From: Lentibacillus sp. JNUCC-1
GTDB taxonomy: Bacteria; Bacillota; Bacilli; Bacillales; Amphibacillaceae
Reading direction: 5' to 3'
NCBI RefSeq assembly: GCF_009741735.1
Contig: NZ_WHOH01000003.1
Coordinates: 620,001 to 684,000, forward strand
DNA length: 64,000 nt
Shown: positions 28,971 through 38,062 of the stretch, one piece after another
Position numbering within the stretch: the stretch's first letter is position 1
How the letters are laid out: every line of letters begins with the position of its first letter
Made by a program: the position numbers and the translations under genes
Notes under the pieces: generated by a model
Seen by the model: the letters and a program-made list of their open reading frames with translations, nothing else
What the model was told of the DNA's origin: nothing
Database searches by the model: none

Positions 28971-30656
28971 ATGAGGCGATCAAGTTGGTTCATTACTCTG
29001 GTACTCCTGGCAAGTCTGGTGGTCATTCTCGCAGCGTGTGGCGGTAATGACGAGAACACATCAGATCCAGGCGATTCGGGGGACACGAATGACGGCGAAG
29101 AGAGCAACGAAGGAAATACAGGCGGAGATGGGGACAGTGATGAAGAGCAGGTTCTTGTTTTTGCAAGGGGCGGAGATTCTGAAAGTCTCGATCCAGGGAG
29201 CACGACAGATGGTGAATCCTCACGCGTAACAAGACAGGTCATGGAAGGGCTGCTTCAGTTTAAAAAGGACTCATTTGAGGTGGAGGGCGCACTTGCCCAC
29301 GACTGGACTGTCTCGGATGATGGTCTGACCTATACATTTCAGTTGGAAGAAGGCGTTACTTTCCATGATGGCGCACCATTTAACGCAGAAGCCGTTAAAG
29401 TGAATTTTGACCGCTGGGCAGATCCAAGTCATGAATTTGCCTTCAGTGATGACGGCTACGTATATTCCATGTACGGGACGATGTTTGGTGGGTTCAAAGG
29501 TGATGATGACCATGTTATTGAAGAAATCAATATTCTGGGTGACCACGAAATAGAATTTGTTTTAAAACGGCCGCTCGGATTTTTCCTGCAAAACCTCGGA
29601 ATGACATACTTTGTCATGACGTCTCCAAAGGCGCTTGAAGAACACGGAGCTGCCATTAATGAGAACCCTGTCGGAACAGGACCGTTTCAATTTGTCAGCT
29701 GGAGCAAGGATGACACAATTGTTCTTGAAAAATTTGCTGACTACCGTGTAGATGGTCAACCGAAACTAGATAAAGTCATTTTCGAAGTGATTCCGGAGAA
29801 TGCTTCCCGTTTGATTGCTCTCCGATCCGGCGACATTGACATTATGGATGGGCTTAATCCGGATGATGCAGCAAGTGTTGAAAGTGAAGCAGAACTTGAC
29901 TTGTATACACGTGCTGAGAATAACTTTGGTTATGTCGGGATGAATACTGAGAAAGAATTCTTGAATGATGTGAAAGTGCGCCAAGCCATCAACCATGCTA
30001 TAGATCGTCAGGCCATTGCCGATGCCTTGTATGCAGGCTATGCAAATCCGGCGAAAAACCCATTGCCACCGGGTTATCTCGGTTATAACGACGATGCACC
30101 TGAATATGAATATGATCTGGACCAGGCAAAAGCGTTGCTCACTGAAGCAGGATACGAAGACGGGTTTGACATTGACCTGTGGACCATGCCGGTAGCCAGG
30201 CCGTATATGCCCGATCCTGAGACGGTGGCAGAAATTGTTCAGAACAATTTGGGAGAAATTGGAATTAACGTTAATATTGTCCGTGAAGAGTGGGCACCGT
30301 ATCTTGAAAAAACTGCTAACGGAGAACAGGAAATGTTCATGTTGGGCTGGTCGGGAACAAATGGTGACCCTGACTACTTCCTGAGCAGTTTGCTGCACGG
30401 TGATAATGTTGGAAGCAGTAACAGAACTTTCTATAAGAACAGTGAAGTCGATGACCTGTTGGATGAAGCAAAAGTAACTGTTGATCAAGATGAACGCGCC
30501 AACTTATACAAAGAGGCACAAGCGATCATTGCGGAAGAATCGCCGATGGTGACACTCGTACACTCCACGCCGGTTCTAGCTGCGAACACTGCCGTTAAAA
30601 ATTATGTGCCACATCCTTCGACAAGCGAATCATTGGCAGAGGTGGAACTGGAATAA
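28971..30656 (+). CDS. Peptide-binding lipoprotein, SBP family 5
   Basis: The extracytoplasmic binding component, 561 residues. The lipoprotein signal ends LAAC (Cys about 22), followed by a long Gly/Asp/Glu/Asn-rich linker typical of salt-adapted Bacillaceae. The family 5 core begins near residue 60 (RGGDSESLDPG) and includes FELEEGVTFHDG-like and NPVGTGPF motifs. ATG 28971 follows CAGGGGG. It belongs to the dipeptide/oligopeptide group. The specific peptide is not known. Confidence 0.9.
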   Translation: MRRSSWFITLVLLASLVVILAACGGNDENTSDPGDSGDTNDGEESNEGNTGGDGDSDEEQVLVFARGGDSESLDPGSTTDGESSRVTRQVMEGLLQFKKDSFEVEGALAHDWTVSDDGLTYTFQLEEGVTFHDGAPFNAEAVKVNFDRWADPSHEFAFSDDGYVYSMYGTMFGGFKGDDDHVIEEINILGDHEIEFVLKRPLGFFLQNLGMTYFVMTSPKALEEHGAAINENPVGTGPFQFVSWSKDDTIVLEKFADYRVDGQPKLDKVIFEVIPENASRLIALRSGDIDIMDGLNPDDAASVESEAELDLYTRAENNFGYVGMNTEKEFLNDVKVRQAINHAIDRQAIADALYAGYANPAKNPLPPGYLGYNDDAPEYEYDLDQAKALLTEAGYEDGFDIDLWTMPVARPYMPDPETVAEIVQNNLGEIGINVNIVREEWAPYLEKTANGEQEMFMLGWSGTNGDPDYFLSSLLHGDNVGSSNRTFYKNSEVDDLLDEAKVTVDQDERANLYKEAQAIIAEESPMVTLVHSTPVLAANTAVKNYVPHPSTSESLAEVELE

Positions 30657-30672
30657 AGCAAATGGCAGAACG

Positions 30673-30694
30673 GGGCAGCATTCTAAAGCTGCCC
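30673..30694 (+). terminator. Stem-loop between binding protein and permease genes
   Basis: GGGCAGC (30673-30679) pairs with GCTGCCC (30688-30694), followed by TGATTCTTT. A partial terminator here could keep permease mRNA below that of the binding protein, a common arrangement. Confidence 0.5.
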
Positions 30695-30716
30695 TGATTC
30701 TTTAAACTGGGGTGAT

Positions 30717-31721
30717 ATGGTGTTTGCCTATACAATACGACGACTCTTAATGCTCATTCCAGTTCTATTCGGGATGACGCTGATCACATTTTCAATCGTG
30801 CATTTAATCCCCGGTAACCCAGCACAAGTTATTCTTGGTGAAACGGCAACCCAAGATGCCATTCAGAATCTTGAAGAGAGTATGGGGCTGAACAAGCCTT
30901 ATTTTGTCCAGTATGGCATCTATATTCAAGATTTGCTTCAAGGGGATTTGGGGACATCGCTACGATCAAAAGCGGAGATCTCTAAGGAAATTTGGCCTTA
31001 TATAGCAGCAACGTTGGAACTGACATTTTTTGCGATGATTTTTGCCGTGTTTATCGGTATAAATGCCGGAATCATCAGTGCATGGAAGCAAAATTCCTGG
31101 TTTGATTATGCTGCCATGCTCGTTGCATTAATCGGTGTATCTATGCCGATCTTTTGGTTGGGTCTGATGGAACAGTGGGTCTTTTCGCAGGAGATGGGAT
31201 GGCTGCCTGCAACAGGTCGGGAAAACAGTCGCGATCCCATCGAACCGATTACCTATTTTTATGTGCTGGATTCTTTGTTGCACATGGACTTCTCCAGAAC
31301 GGTTACCGTACTGAAACATTTGATTTTGCCAAGTATTGCACTTGGAACAATTCCAATGGCGATTATCGCACGTATGACACGTTCCAGCATGCTAGAAGTG
31401 ATGAAATCAGATTATATTCGTACGGTAGAAGCAAAGGGAGCAGGACAATGGTTAATCATCTATAAACATGCCTTGAAAAATGCAGTGATACCAGTGTTGA
31501 CTGTTATTGGCTTGCAAACCGGCGTGCTGCTGGGCGGCGCCATATTGACTGAAACGATTTTCAGTTGGCCGGGCATCGGGCGGTATGTGTTTGAGGCGAT
31601 CAGTTATAGAGATTATCCGGTCATTCAATCTGGCATTCTGGTTGTTGCTTTCTTCTTTGTCATTATCAACCTGATTGTGGATCTTCTGTACACATACATC
31701 GATCCGCGAATTAAGTATTAA
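30717..31721 (+). CDS. appB: Peptide ABC transporter permease (AppB/DppB type)
   Basis: A 334-residue inner-membrane permease with an N-terminal helix (MLIPVLFGMTLITFSIVHL) and a BPD_transp_1 domain. The EAA-like motif, near YIRTVEAKGAG, contacts the ATPase. ATG 30717 lies directly after GGGGTGAT; GTG 30720 is an alternative. It is followed by the second permease after 12 bases. Confidence 0.92.
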   Translation: MVFAYTIRRLLMLIPVLFGMTLITFSIVHLIPGNPAQVILGETATQDAIQNLEESMGLNKPYFVQYGIYIQDLLQGDLGTSLRSKAEISKEIWPYIAATLELTFFAMIFAVFIGINAGIISAWKQNSWFDYAAMLVALIGVSMPIFWLGLMEQWVFSQEMGWLPATGRENSRDPIEPITYFYVLDSLLHMDFSRTVTVLKHLILPSIALGTIPMAIIARMTRSSMLEVMKSDYIRTVEAKGAGQWLIIYKHALKNAVIPVLTVIGLQTGVLLGGAILTETIFSWPGIGRYVFEAISYRDYPVIQSGILVVAFFFVIINLIVDLLYTYIDPRIKY

Positions 31722-31733
31722 GGGGGGAAGGAA

Positions 31734-32639
31734 ATGGAAAAAGAAAAAGCCGGCAAGCAGATGCTGATCAATGGCCAAGAAGAAGAGATGATAGAAGCAG
31801 CCTCCCCTTTTAAAGATACCATTCGTCAGTTGTTGAAGAATCGGATGGCAGCGGCTGGGTTTATTGTTATTGTGTTTTTTATACTGCTCGGGTTGCTGGC
31901 CCCTCTGTTTACGCCCTTTGCGTTCGATGAACAAAATCTCGTTAATCGCCTGCAGGCACCGTCATCTGAGCATTGGTTTGGGACCGACGATGTAGGACGT
32001 GATATATTCACACGTATCGCTTATGGGGCGCGGATATCGTTGATGGTTGGGTTTATAGCTGTTACCGGTGCTTTGGTATTCGGGACAGTACTTGGTGTGA
32101 TTGCGGGCTATTACGGTCGATGGGTGGACATGTTGATTTCGAGGATATTTGATATATTGCTGGCTTTCCCCAGTATTTTACTAGCAATCGCGATCGTAGC
32201 TATACTTGGGGCTTCACTTGAAAATGCGCTGATCGCCATTGCCATCATCAATATTCCCATATTTGGCCGGCTCGTTCGCTCCAAGGTCATCAGTTTACGG
32301 GAAGAAGAATTTGTCATGGCTGCCAGGGCACAAGGGATGAAAAATGGGCGGATTGTATGGCATCATATCCTTCCCAACAGCCTGGCACCAATTATCGTTC
32401 AGGCCACGCTTGGGTTTGGAACAGCCATTCTGGAAGCGGCGGCGCTCGGTTTTTTGGGGCTTGGAGCTCAGGCGCCGAATCCGGAATGGGGTAAGATGCT
32501 TGCAGATTCACGTGATTTCATTCAGTTGGCACCGTGGACATTAATCGTTCCGGGCTTGTCGATTATGCTCGTGGTGCTTGGGTTTAACTTGATCGGAGAC
32601 GGCCTCCGAGATGCCCTTGACCCGAAAATGAAGAATTGA
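31734..32639 (+). CDS. appC: Peptide ABC transporter permease (AppC/DppC type)
   Basis: A 301-residue permease with the N-terminal OppC_N helix and BPD_transp_1 domain. The EAA loop is FVMAARAQGMKNGRIVWHHI. ATG 31734 follows AAGGGGGGAAGG. It is the last gene of the importer, which has the order ATPase, ATPase, binding protein, permease, permease. Confidence 0.92.
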   Translation: MEKEKAGKQMLINGQEEEMIEAASPFKDTIRQLLKNRMAAAGFIVIVFFILLGLLAPLFTPFAFDEQNLVNRLQAPSSEHWFGTDDVGRDIFTRIAYGARISLMVGFIAVTGALVFGTVLGVIAGYYGRWVDMLISRIFDILLAFPSILLAIAIVAILGASLENALIAIAIINIPIFGRLVRSKVISLREEEFVMAARAQGMKNGRIVWHHILPNSLAPIIVQATLGFGTAILEAAALGFLGLGAQAPNPEWGKMLADSRDFIQLAPWTLIVPGLSIMLVVLGFNLIGDGLRDALDPKMKN

Positions 32640-32647
32640 AAGAAGAA

Positions 32648-32679
32648 ACTGCCCATTCGAAGGTGTCCGAATGGGCAGT
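32648..32679. terminator. Hairpin between convergent genes
   Basis: ACTGCCCATTCG (32648-32659) pairs exactly with CGAATGGGCAGT (32668-32679). TGTTTATT follows on the plus strand and TTTCTTCTTT on the minus strand, so it can serve both directions. Confidence 0.8.
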
Positions 32680-32700
32680 GTGTTTATTGATTGAATGGTA

Positions 32701-33207
32701 TTAATTGTGATCGTTGTGATGGTCATGGTCATGGTCATTATTGTCATTGTGATCGTTATGATGATCATGGTCATTGTTATCGTTATGATCTTGGTGGTGT
32801 GCATTTGCTTCTCCGCCCTCACCAACGACAATCGTGCGTTTAGGCATGGTATGCTGATCAGCGGCATCGGTATGGGCATAGATTTCGTAGTCTGCATCTT
32901 CTTCAAAAGTGACATCTGCTGTGTAAGTGCCATCGTCATTGTTTTCAGCCTCAACGGTAACGCTGTTGTCTTGGTCTCCCGTGATCCAGTATTCGAACTT
33001 CACTTCGGCGTCAGTCACTTTTTCACCGCCAAGTGTCACTGTGTTTTTTAGGGTGACAGTCTCTCCGACTTCTGCTGTTTCTTGCGGATTAAATTCCGCT
33101 TCAACGATTTTAACCTCGTTGTTCTCTGCATTTGTATCCTCATTACCGCATGCTGTCATAAGTCCCAAAATAATCATTGGGATGAAAAGAACAATTAAAC
33201 GTTTCAT
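32701..33207 (-). CDS. YtkA/FixH-like lipoprotein with His/Asp/Asn-rich tail
   Basis: A 168-residue lipoprotein: signal ending GLMTAC (Cys20), then a beta-sandwich of the YtkA/FixH kind (about 32-130; TVTLGGEKVTDAEVKFEYW, DGTYTADVTF), then a tail of about 32 residues (137-168) with 12 histidines and many Asp and Asn. The tail looks like a metal-binding arm and is encoded by imperfect DNA repeats at 32704-32790. RBS GGGGGAGA precedes ATG 33207. It is the third gene of an operon with Sco1 and the HTH/NosL-like regulator. A copper-trapping or -handover role is inferred. Confidence 0.8.
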   Translation of the reverse strand: MKRLIVLFIPMIILGLMTACGNEDTNAENNEVKIVEAEFNPQETAEVGETVTLKNTVTLGGEKVTDAEVKFEYWITGDQDNSVTVEAENNDDGTYTADVTFEEDADYEIYAHTDAADQHTMPKRTIVVGEGGEANAHHQDHNDNNDHDHHNDHNDNNDHDHDHHNDHN

Positions 33208-33229
33208 CTGTTTGTCTCCCCCTATATCA

Positions 33230-33820
33230 TTAACTGTCGGTTACTGTTTTCAAATCTTTTACAAGCTGTTCCAATTCGTTGGTGTCCGTACCTAAATAGC
33301 TTTTGACCACTTCGCCTTCAGGGTTTACGAGGAAGAAACGTACTCCGTGTGTCACTTGGTCGTCCCCAGGCTGCGGCTCTTGCAAAGGTGATTTAAAGGA
33401 CTTGATTGAAAGTTCCTTAATGGTGTGGAAATCATAACCGGTTAAAAATGTCCAATTACTCAGATCTGCGTCATATCCCTCGGCATATGATTTAAGAACC
33501 TCGGGTGTATCTTGTTCTGGATCAACACTGAACGAAACAAACTCCACATTTTCCACCCCATCTTCTGCCAGCTGGTCCTGCATTTTGGACATGTTGGATG
33601 TCATTGGCAGACAGACGGTCGTGCAATTGGTGAAAATAAAGTCAGCCACCCACCACTTTCCTTCCAGGTCTGTGTTGGAGAGTGTCCCTTCATCCTGTGT
33701 GGTAAAATTAAAATCTCTGACGTCTTCTGACATATTTGTTTCAATTTCTGAGCTGCTGCAAGCCGTTATAAAAAGAGCGGCGGATATAAACGTAGCTATG
33801 ATAATGGCGGTCTTTTTCAT
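33230..33820 (-). CDS. SCO1/SenC family lipoprotein
   Basis: A thioredoxin-fold copper protein of 196 residues that helps build the CuA centre of cytochrome c oxidase in related bacteria (BsSco). Lipoprotein signal ends FITAC (Cys21). Metal ligands are the CxxxC pair Cys66-Cys70 (TNCTTVCLP) and His158 (VTHGVRFFL). ATG 33820 follows AAAGGAAGG. It is 16 bases behind the regulator and 22 bases before the His-rich lipoprotein, so a single operon. No oxidase gene lies nearby. Confidence 0.92.
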   Translation of the reverse strand: MKKTAIIIATFISAALFITACSSSEIETNMSEDVRDFNFTTQDEGTLSNTDLEGKWWVADFIFTNCTTVCLPMTSNMSKMQDQLAEDGVENVEFVSFSVDPEQDTPEVLKSYAEGYDADLSNWTFLTGYDFHTIKELSIKSFKSPLQEPQPGDDQVTHGVRFFLVNPEGEVVKSYLGTDTNELEQLVKDLKTVTDS

Positions 33821-33836
33821 TTTATCGATCCTTCCT

Positions 33837-34412
33837 TTACAATGATGGAGTGTTGCCAGAGTGATTCAACAAATAGTCTTTCGTTTGCATGTATGTACAA
33901 ATCTTTCCGTCAAAGCCTCTGACGAATTTCTCGGCATGTGACTGAAATTCAAAACAAAGGACTTGAGGTTTACAGCATTGCATATCCAAGGTTGAATCAA
34001 TTACATATGTGGCGTGAGCGGCGCTTGTAATCGTTCCTGTCAGAAAATCACGACATAATGCTTCTAGGAGGTCGCCCTCTTGAGTCTGATGGCATCTTAA
34101 AATACCGCAATGTGGACAGCAGAATGTTTCTGTGTGCTGATCGTGGAAGATGAGCTTATATGAAAGTCTGCTATCAAGCGGACGATGACACATCTCACAC
34201 GCGCTCGTGTCCAAACTGAGAGACTTTTCCTGACTGGGAATGGCTATGCCGCCAAATGTTTTTATAACCAGCCCTTCTTCAACAAAAGGTTTTACATCTC
34301 TGTGAATGGTCATTTCAGAAACACCCAGAAGTTTGCTTAGTTCGGAAATTTTAATACTGTTATGCTTCTGAACCAAAGCTTTGATTCTCTGTTGTCGTTC
34401 GAAAGGCAGCAT
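33837..34412 (-). CDS. DeoR-type HTH regulator fused to a Cys-rich NosL-like domain
   Basis: A 191-residue protein. Residues 1-58 are a DeoR-family winged helix (ISELSKLLGVSEMTIHRDV). The remainder is rich in cysteine: Cys72-x2-Cys75, Cys98-Cys99-x2-Cys102, Cys107, Cys120, Cys146-Cys147, Cys153 and Cys172. Its layout (C.MC opening, TFCCPHCGI, ATYVIDS, then FEFQSHAEKFVRGFDGKI) resembles NosL, a copper-binding lipoprotein of nitrous oxide reductase assembly. No sugar-phosphate-binding DeoR domain is present. I infer a copper-sensing regulator of its own operon. RBS AAGGGG precedes ATG 34412. The NosL likeness is by eye. Confidence 0.75.
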   Translation of the reverse strand: MLPFERQQRIKALVQKHNSIKISELSKLLGVSEMTIHRDVKPFVEEGLVIKTFGGIAIPSQEKSLSLDTSACEMCHRPLDSRLSYKLIFHDQHTETFCCPHCGILRCHQTQEGDLLEALCRDFLTGTITSAAHATYVIDSTLDMQCCKPQVLCFEFQSHAEKFVRGFDGKICTYMQTKDYLLNHSGNTPSL

Positions 34413-34434
34413 GTATACACCCCTTCTTAAAATG

Positions 34435-34455
34435 AATGTGTGAGTTTAACACATT
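34435..34455. promoter_or_regulatory. Candidate operator of the HTH/NosL-like regulator
   Basis: AATGTGT-N7-ACACATT is a perfect 7+7 inverted repeat lying 22 bases upstream of the regulator start codon. On the minus strand a TATACT -10 box lies just upstream, so the site would cover the transcription start and could serve autorepression. Confidence 0.55.
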
Positions 34456-34507
34456 TGCACACAGTATAACATAATAATTGCCATTAATTGTGAATAAAGA
34501 ATGAACA

Positions 34508-34535
34508 TTGCCGTCTATAGCTGGATAAACGGCAA
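34508..34535. other. Short inverted repeat upstream of the SMR pair
   Basis: TTGCCGT (34508-34514) is complementary to ACGGCAA (34529-34535) with a 14-base loop. It lies in the region between the divergent genes. Function unknown. Confidence 0.35.
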
Positions 34536-34606
34536 AATTTCTCTGTCTGTGCTAAACTGCTATATAGATGGATATTTACCTGTATACGATGAAGGAGGTC
34601 TATACA

Positions 34607-34951
34607 TTGGCTTGGATCTATGTATTGTTAGCCGCCATTGTGGAGGTATTTTGGGTGATAGGCCTGAAGTATTCCAGCAAAGCTTTGGAATGGGCAGGGA
34701 CTGTACTTGTGATTGTGCTTAGTTTTTATTTTATTATAAAAGCATGTGAAACGTTGCCCTCTGGCACAGTATATGCTGTTTTTACAGGTTCTGGTGCTGC
34801 TGCGATTGTACTGATTGATTTCATCGTTTTTGATGCACCTTTCTCGTGGACCAAGGTCGGATTTATTGGATTGATCGTTCTTGGGGTGATTGGAATTAAA
34901 TTGACGACTTCAGAAAAAGCAGAACACGAACACGTCGAAACAGGAGGATAA
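34607..34951 (+). CDS. Small multidrug resistance (SMR) exporter subunit, Gdx/YkkC-like
   Basis: A 114-residue protein with four membrane helices and the essential membrane glutamate in AAIVEVFWVIGLKYS. ETLPSGTVYAVFTGSGA fits the SugE/Gdx branch. The start is TTG 34607, eight bases after AAGGAGG; ATGs further up have no site. It precedes a second SMR gene by 6 bases, as in the ykkCD and yvdRS pairs, which work as heterodimers exporting guanidinium or quaternary ammonium ions. A longer acidic/His tail (AEHEHVETGG) is present. Confidence 0.87.
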   Translation: MAWIYVLLAAIVEVFWVIGLKYSSKALEWAGTVLVIVLSFYFIIKACETLPSGTVYAVFTGSGAAAIVLIDFIVFDAPFSWTKVGFIGLIVLGVIGIKLTTSEKAEHEHVETGG

Positions 34952-34957
34952 ACGCTT

Positions 34958-35272
34958 ATGGCATGGATGTATCTTGTAATTGCAAGTTTCGGGGAAATTT
35001 TTGGTGTGATGAGCATTAATCTTTATGTTCGAGATAAAACCCTTAAGCGACTCGGCCTTGTCGTTTTAACTTTTACAATGGGATTTATCTTTTTGTCGAT
35101 GGCCATGCGTGACATCGCGTTGGGCACAGCTTACGCGATATGGACAGGACTTGGTGCAGCAGGCGCTGTCATCATGGGCATTATTTTTTTCGGTGAGTCG
35201 GCCGGCTGGAAGCGCATCTTTTTCCTTGGCTGTATTATTGCAGGAGCAGTCGGTTTGAAAGCAGTGGAATAA
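34958..35272 (+). CDS. SMR exporter subunit, Gdx/YkkD-like
   Basis: A 104-residue partner of the preceding subunit, with four helices and glutamate in ASFGEIFGVMSINLY. LGTAYAIWTGLGAAGAVIMG is highly typical of guanidinium exporters (Gdx). ATG 34958 follows GGAGG at the end of the first gene. A guanidine riboswitch was looked for upstream and not recognised. Confidence 0.88.
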   Translation: MAWMYLVIASFGEIFGVMSINLYVRDKTLKRLGLVVLTFTMGFIFLSMAMRDIALGTAYAIWTGLGAAGAVIMGIIFFGESAGWKRIFFLGCIIAGAVGLKAVE

Positions 35273-35436
35273 AAAAGCGCCCTAAATGAAGGGCTGATCA
35301 CATATGGAACAAAACTTGTGCAAAAGTAGAAAATGGTGTAAAACGTTTGATCGCACGCAGAACAGTCATGAAACATCGCAGCCAATTACATATACCCACT
35401 TGGGCAAAGTGGAGGAAAAAAAGGGGGCAACGCTTT

Positions 35437-35682
35437 ATGAAAGTGCTTTTTTATACAAAAGATCATTGTTCATTATGTGATGATGCAATGGCATTCTTAT
35501 ATATGTTGGAGCGGGATTTTCATTTTGATATAGAGGAAAGAGATATTTATACGAACGACACGTGGCTGGCTGAGTATCAGCTGCGTATTCCTGTTGTTGA
35601 AGTGAACGGGGAACAACTGGACTGTGAAGGTATGAGCTATGAGGCTCTTGCTGACCTATTAAAACGTGCTGCTCATGAATAA
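35437..35682 (+). CDS. Glutaredoxin-family protein (DUF836-like)
   Basis: An 81-residue thioredoxin-fold protein starting MKVLFYTKDHCSLCDDA. The redox motif CSLC is near residue 13 and the cis-proline segment is LRIPVVEVNG. ATG 35437 follows GGAGGAAAAAAAGGGGGC. Genes of this family commonly stand in front of cggR in Bacillaceae. The protein partner is unknown. Confidence 0.85.
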   Translation: MKVLFYTKDHCSLCDDAMAFLYMLERDFHFDIEERDIYTNDTWLAEYQLRIPVVEVNGEQLDCEGMSYEALADLLKRAAHE

Positions 35683-35748
35683 TTCAGCGTCAATGAGGCA
35701 ACCTATAATCATGCCACACAAAGTACATATATTCAGCAATCAAAAGAC

Positions 35749-35777
35749 TTGAATGCCTTGGTGAATAATGGTATATT
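35749..35777 (+). promoter_or_regulatory. Promoter of the cggR-gapA operon
   Basis: TTGAAT (35749-35754) and TATATT (35772-35777) are 17 bases apart, giving a start near 35784. Confidence 0.6.
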
Positions 35778-35813
35778 TTAAGTGTGGAACGGTCCATATA
35801 TTTTTTACCCCAA

Positions 35814-35851
35814 GAGGGACAAAAAATAACCAGCAGGGACAAAACGGGTCC
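35814..35851 (+). promoter_or_regulatory. Candidate CggR operator
   Basis: Two direct AGGGACAAAA repeats (35814-35823 and 35836-35845) followed by GGGTCC lie between the promoter and cggR. B. subtilis CggR binds direct repeats containing GGGAC downstream of the transcription start and is released by fructose-1,6-bisphosphate. Confidence 0.6.
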
Positions 35852-35872
35852 AGAAGATAGGGGCTTTTCATT

Positions 35873-36892
35873 GTGGAGTCTTTAATAGAACTGCAAAAAA
35901 CATTATGCCCGGAACTTCTTCAAACCATGCAGGAGCGTTACATGATCCTGCGCAGTATTGACTTGTTTCAGCCGATTGGCCGTCGGGCGTTAGCTGAGAA
36001 TGTGAATTCTACCGAGCGTACAATTCGCGGTGAGGTTCAATTTCTGCAAAATCAGGGTTTGATTTATGTTACCTCAAAAGGCATGCATACCACACAAGAG
36101 GGTAAGGCAGTGCTCGAGAAGCTCACCCCACATATTGGGGAAATGACCCGATTACGTGTTATGGAAAAGCGTCTAAAGGACATACTGAATTTGGAAGAAT
36201 GTATGATCGTTCCGGGGAATAGTGATGAGGAAAACTGGGTAAAGCAATATATGGGACAAGCATGTGTGTCGTATTTAAGAGCACATCTTGACAACGTCTC
36301 AACGATTGGCGTGACAGGTGGCGGAACGATGGCTGCTGTTGCTGGTATGATGCCAACGCTTAAGACACCGAACCGGATATTATTTGTTCCGGCAAGAGGA
36401 GGACTAGGCGAACATGTTGAGAATCAGGCAAATTCAATTGCCGCCCAGATGGCTAAACAGGCAAATGGTGATTATCGACTGCTTTACGTCCCCGATCCGT
36501 TAAGTGATTCGACGTATAAATCGATGATGACTGAACCAGGTATTCTGGAAGTTATGCAGCTTATCAAGTCAGCAGATATGATTATACACGGAATCGGTGA
36601 TGCCCTTACAATGGCCCGCAGACGCAAGACTTCAGAGGACGTTATAAACGTACTTCGGAAGAAAGAAGCAGTCAGTGAAGCGTTTGGCTATTATTTCAAT
36701 GATGATGGTGAAATTGTGCATAAAGTAACTACTGCCGGGATCCAACTTGAAGATTTGCAAGACATTTCTTCAGTGGTTGCAGTAGCAGGCGGAAGTTCCA
36801 AAGCACGTGCCATTCATTCTTATTTTAAAACGGGCAGCACGAAAGTCTTGATCACGGATGAAGCAGCAGCACAGCATATTTTAAGGGTATAG
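35873..36892 (+). CDS. cggR: Central glycolytic genes regulator CggR (SorC family)
   Basis: The 339-residue repressor has an N-terminal winged helix (RALAENVNSTERTIRGEVQFL near residue 40) and a C-terminal sugar-phosphate binding domain (TGGGTMAAVAGMM, FVPARGGLGE). It represses gapA and the genes below it and is induced by fructose-1,6-bisphosphate. It starts at GTG 35873 after GATAGGGG. It is the first gene of the glycolytic operon and has its operator directly upstream. Confidence 0.95.
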   Translation: MESLIELQKTLCPELLQTMQERYMILRSIDLFQPIGRRALAENVNSTERTIRGEVQFLQNQGLIYVTSKGMHTTQEGKAVLEKLTPHIGEMTRLRVMEKRLKDILNLEECMIVPGNSDEENWVKQYMGQACVSYLRAHLDNVSTIGVTGGGTMAAVAGMMPTLKTPNRILFVPARGGLGEHVENQANSIAAQMAKQANGDYRLLYVPDPLSDSTYKSMMTEPGILEVMQLIKSADMIIHGIGDALTMARRRKTSEDVINVLRKKEAVSEAFGYYFNDDGEIVHKVTTAGIQLEDLQDISSVVAVAGGSSKARAIHSYFKTGSTKVLITDEAAAQHILRV

Positions 36893-36907
36893 TGCCCTAT
36901 AAAATAA

Positions 36908-37942
<1,035 letters not shown>

Positions 37943-37953
37943 AAACAAATTTG

Positions 37954-37992
37954 AACGGAGGGGGATCGAAAACCTCCTCCGTTTTATTTTTT
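37954..37992 (+). terminator. Terminator or attenuator after gapA
   Basis: AACGGAGGGGG pairs with CCTCCTCCGTT, followed by TTATTTTTT. Partial read-through would link gapA to pgk. Confidence 0.85.
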
Positions 37993-38062
37993 AAATGCGT
38001 AATCTGGTTTATTTCAGGGAACAGATACAATGGACTACATACTATTGACAGGAGGTTTTTTT

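Noticed and set aside
34456..34606. Guanidine riboswitch before the SMR exporter pair
   Set aside because: The region is short and I could not find the conserved ykkC-class core or the paired ACGR loops of the mini-ykkC class; only a simple TTGCCGT/ACGGCAA inverted repeat is present.
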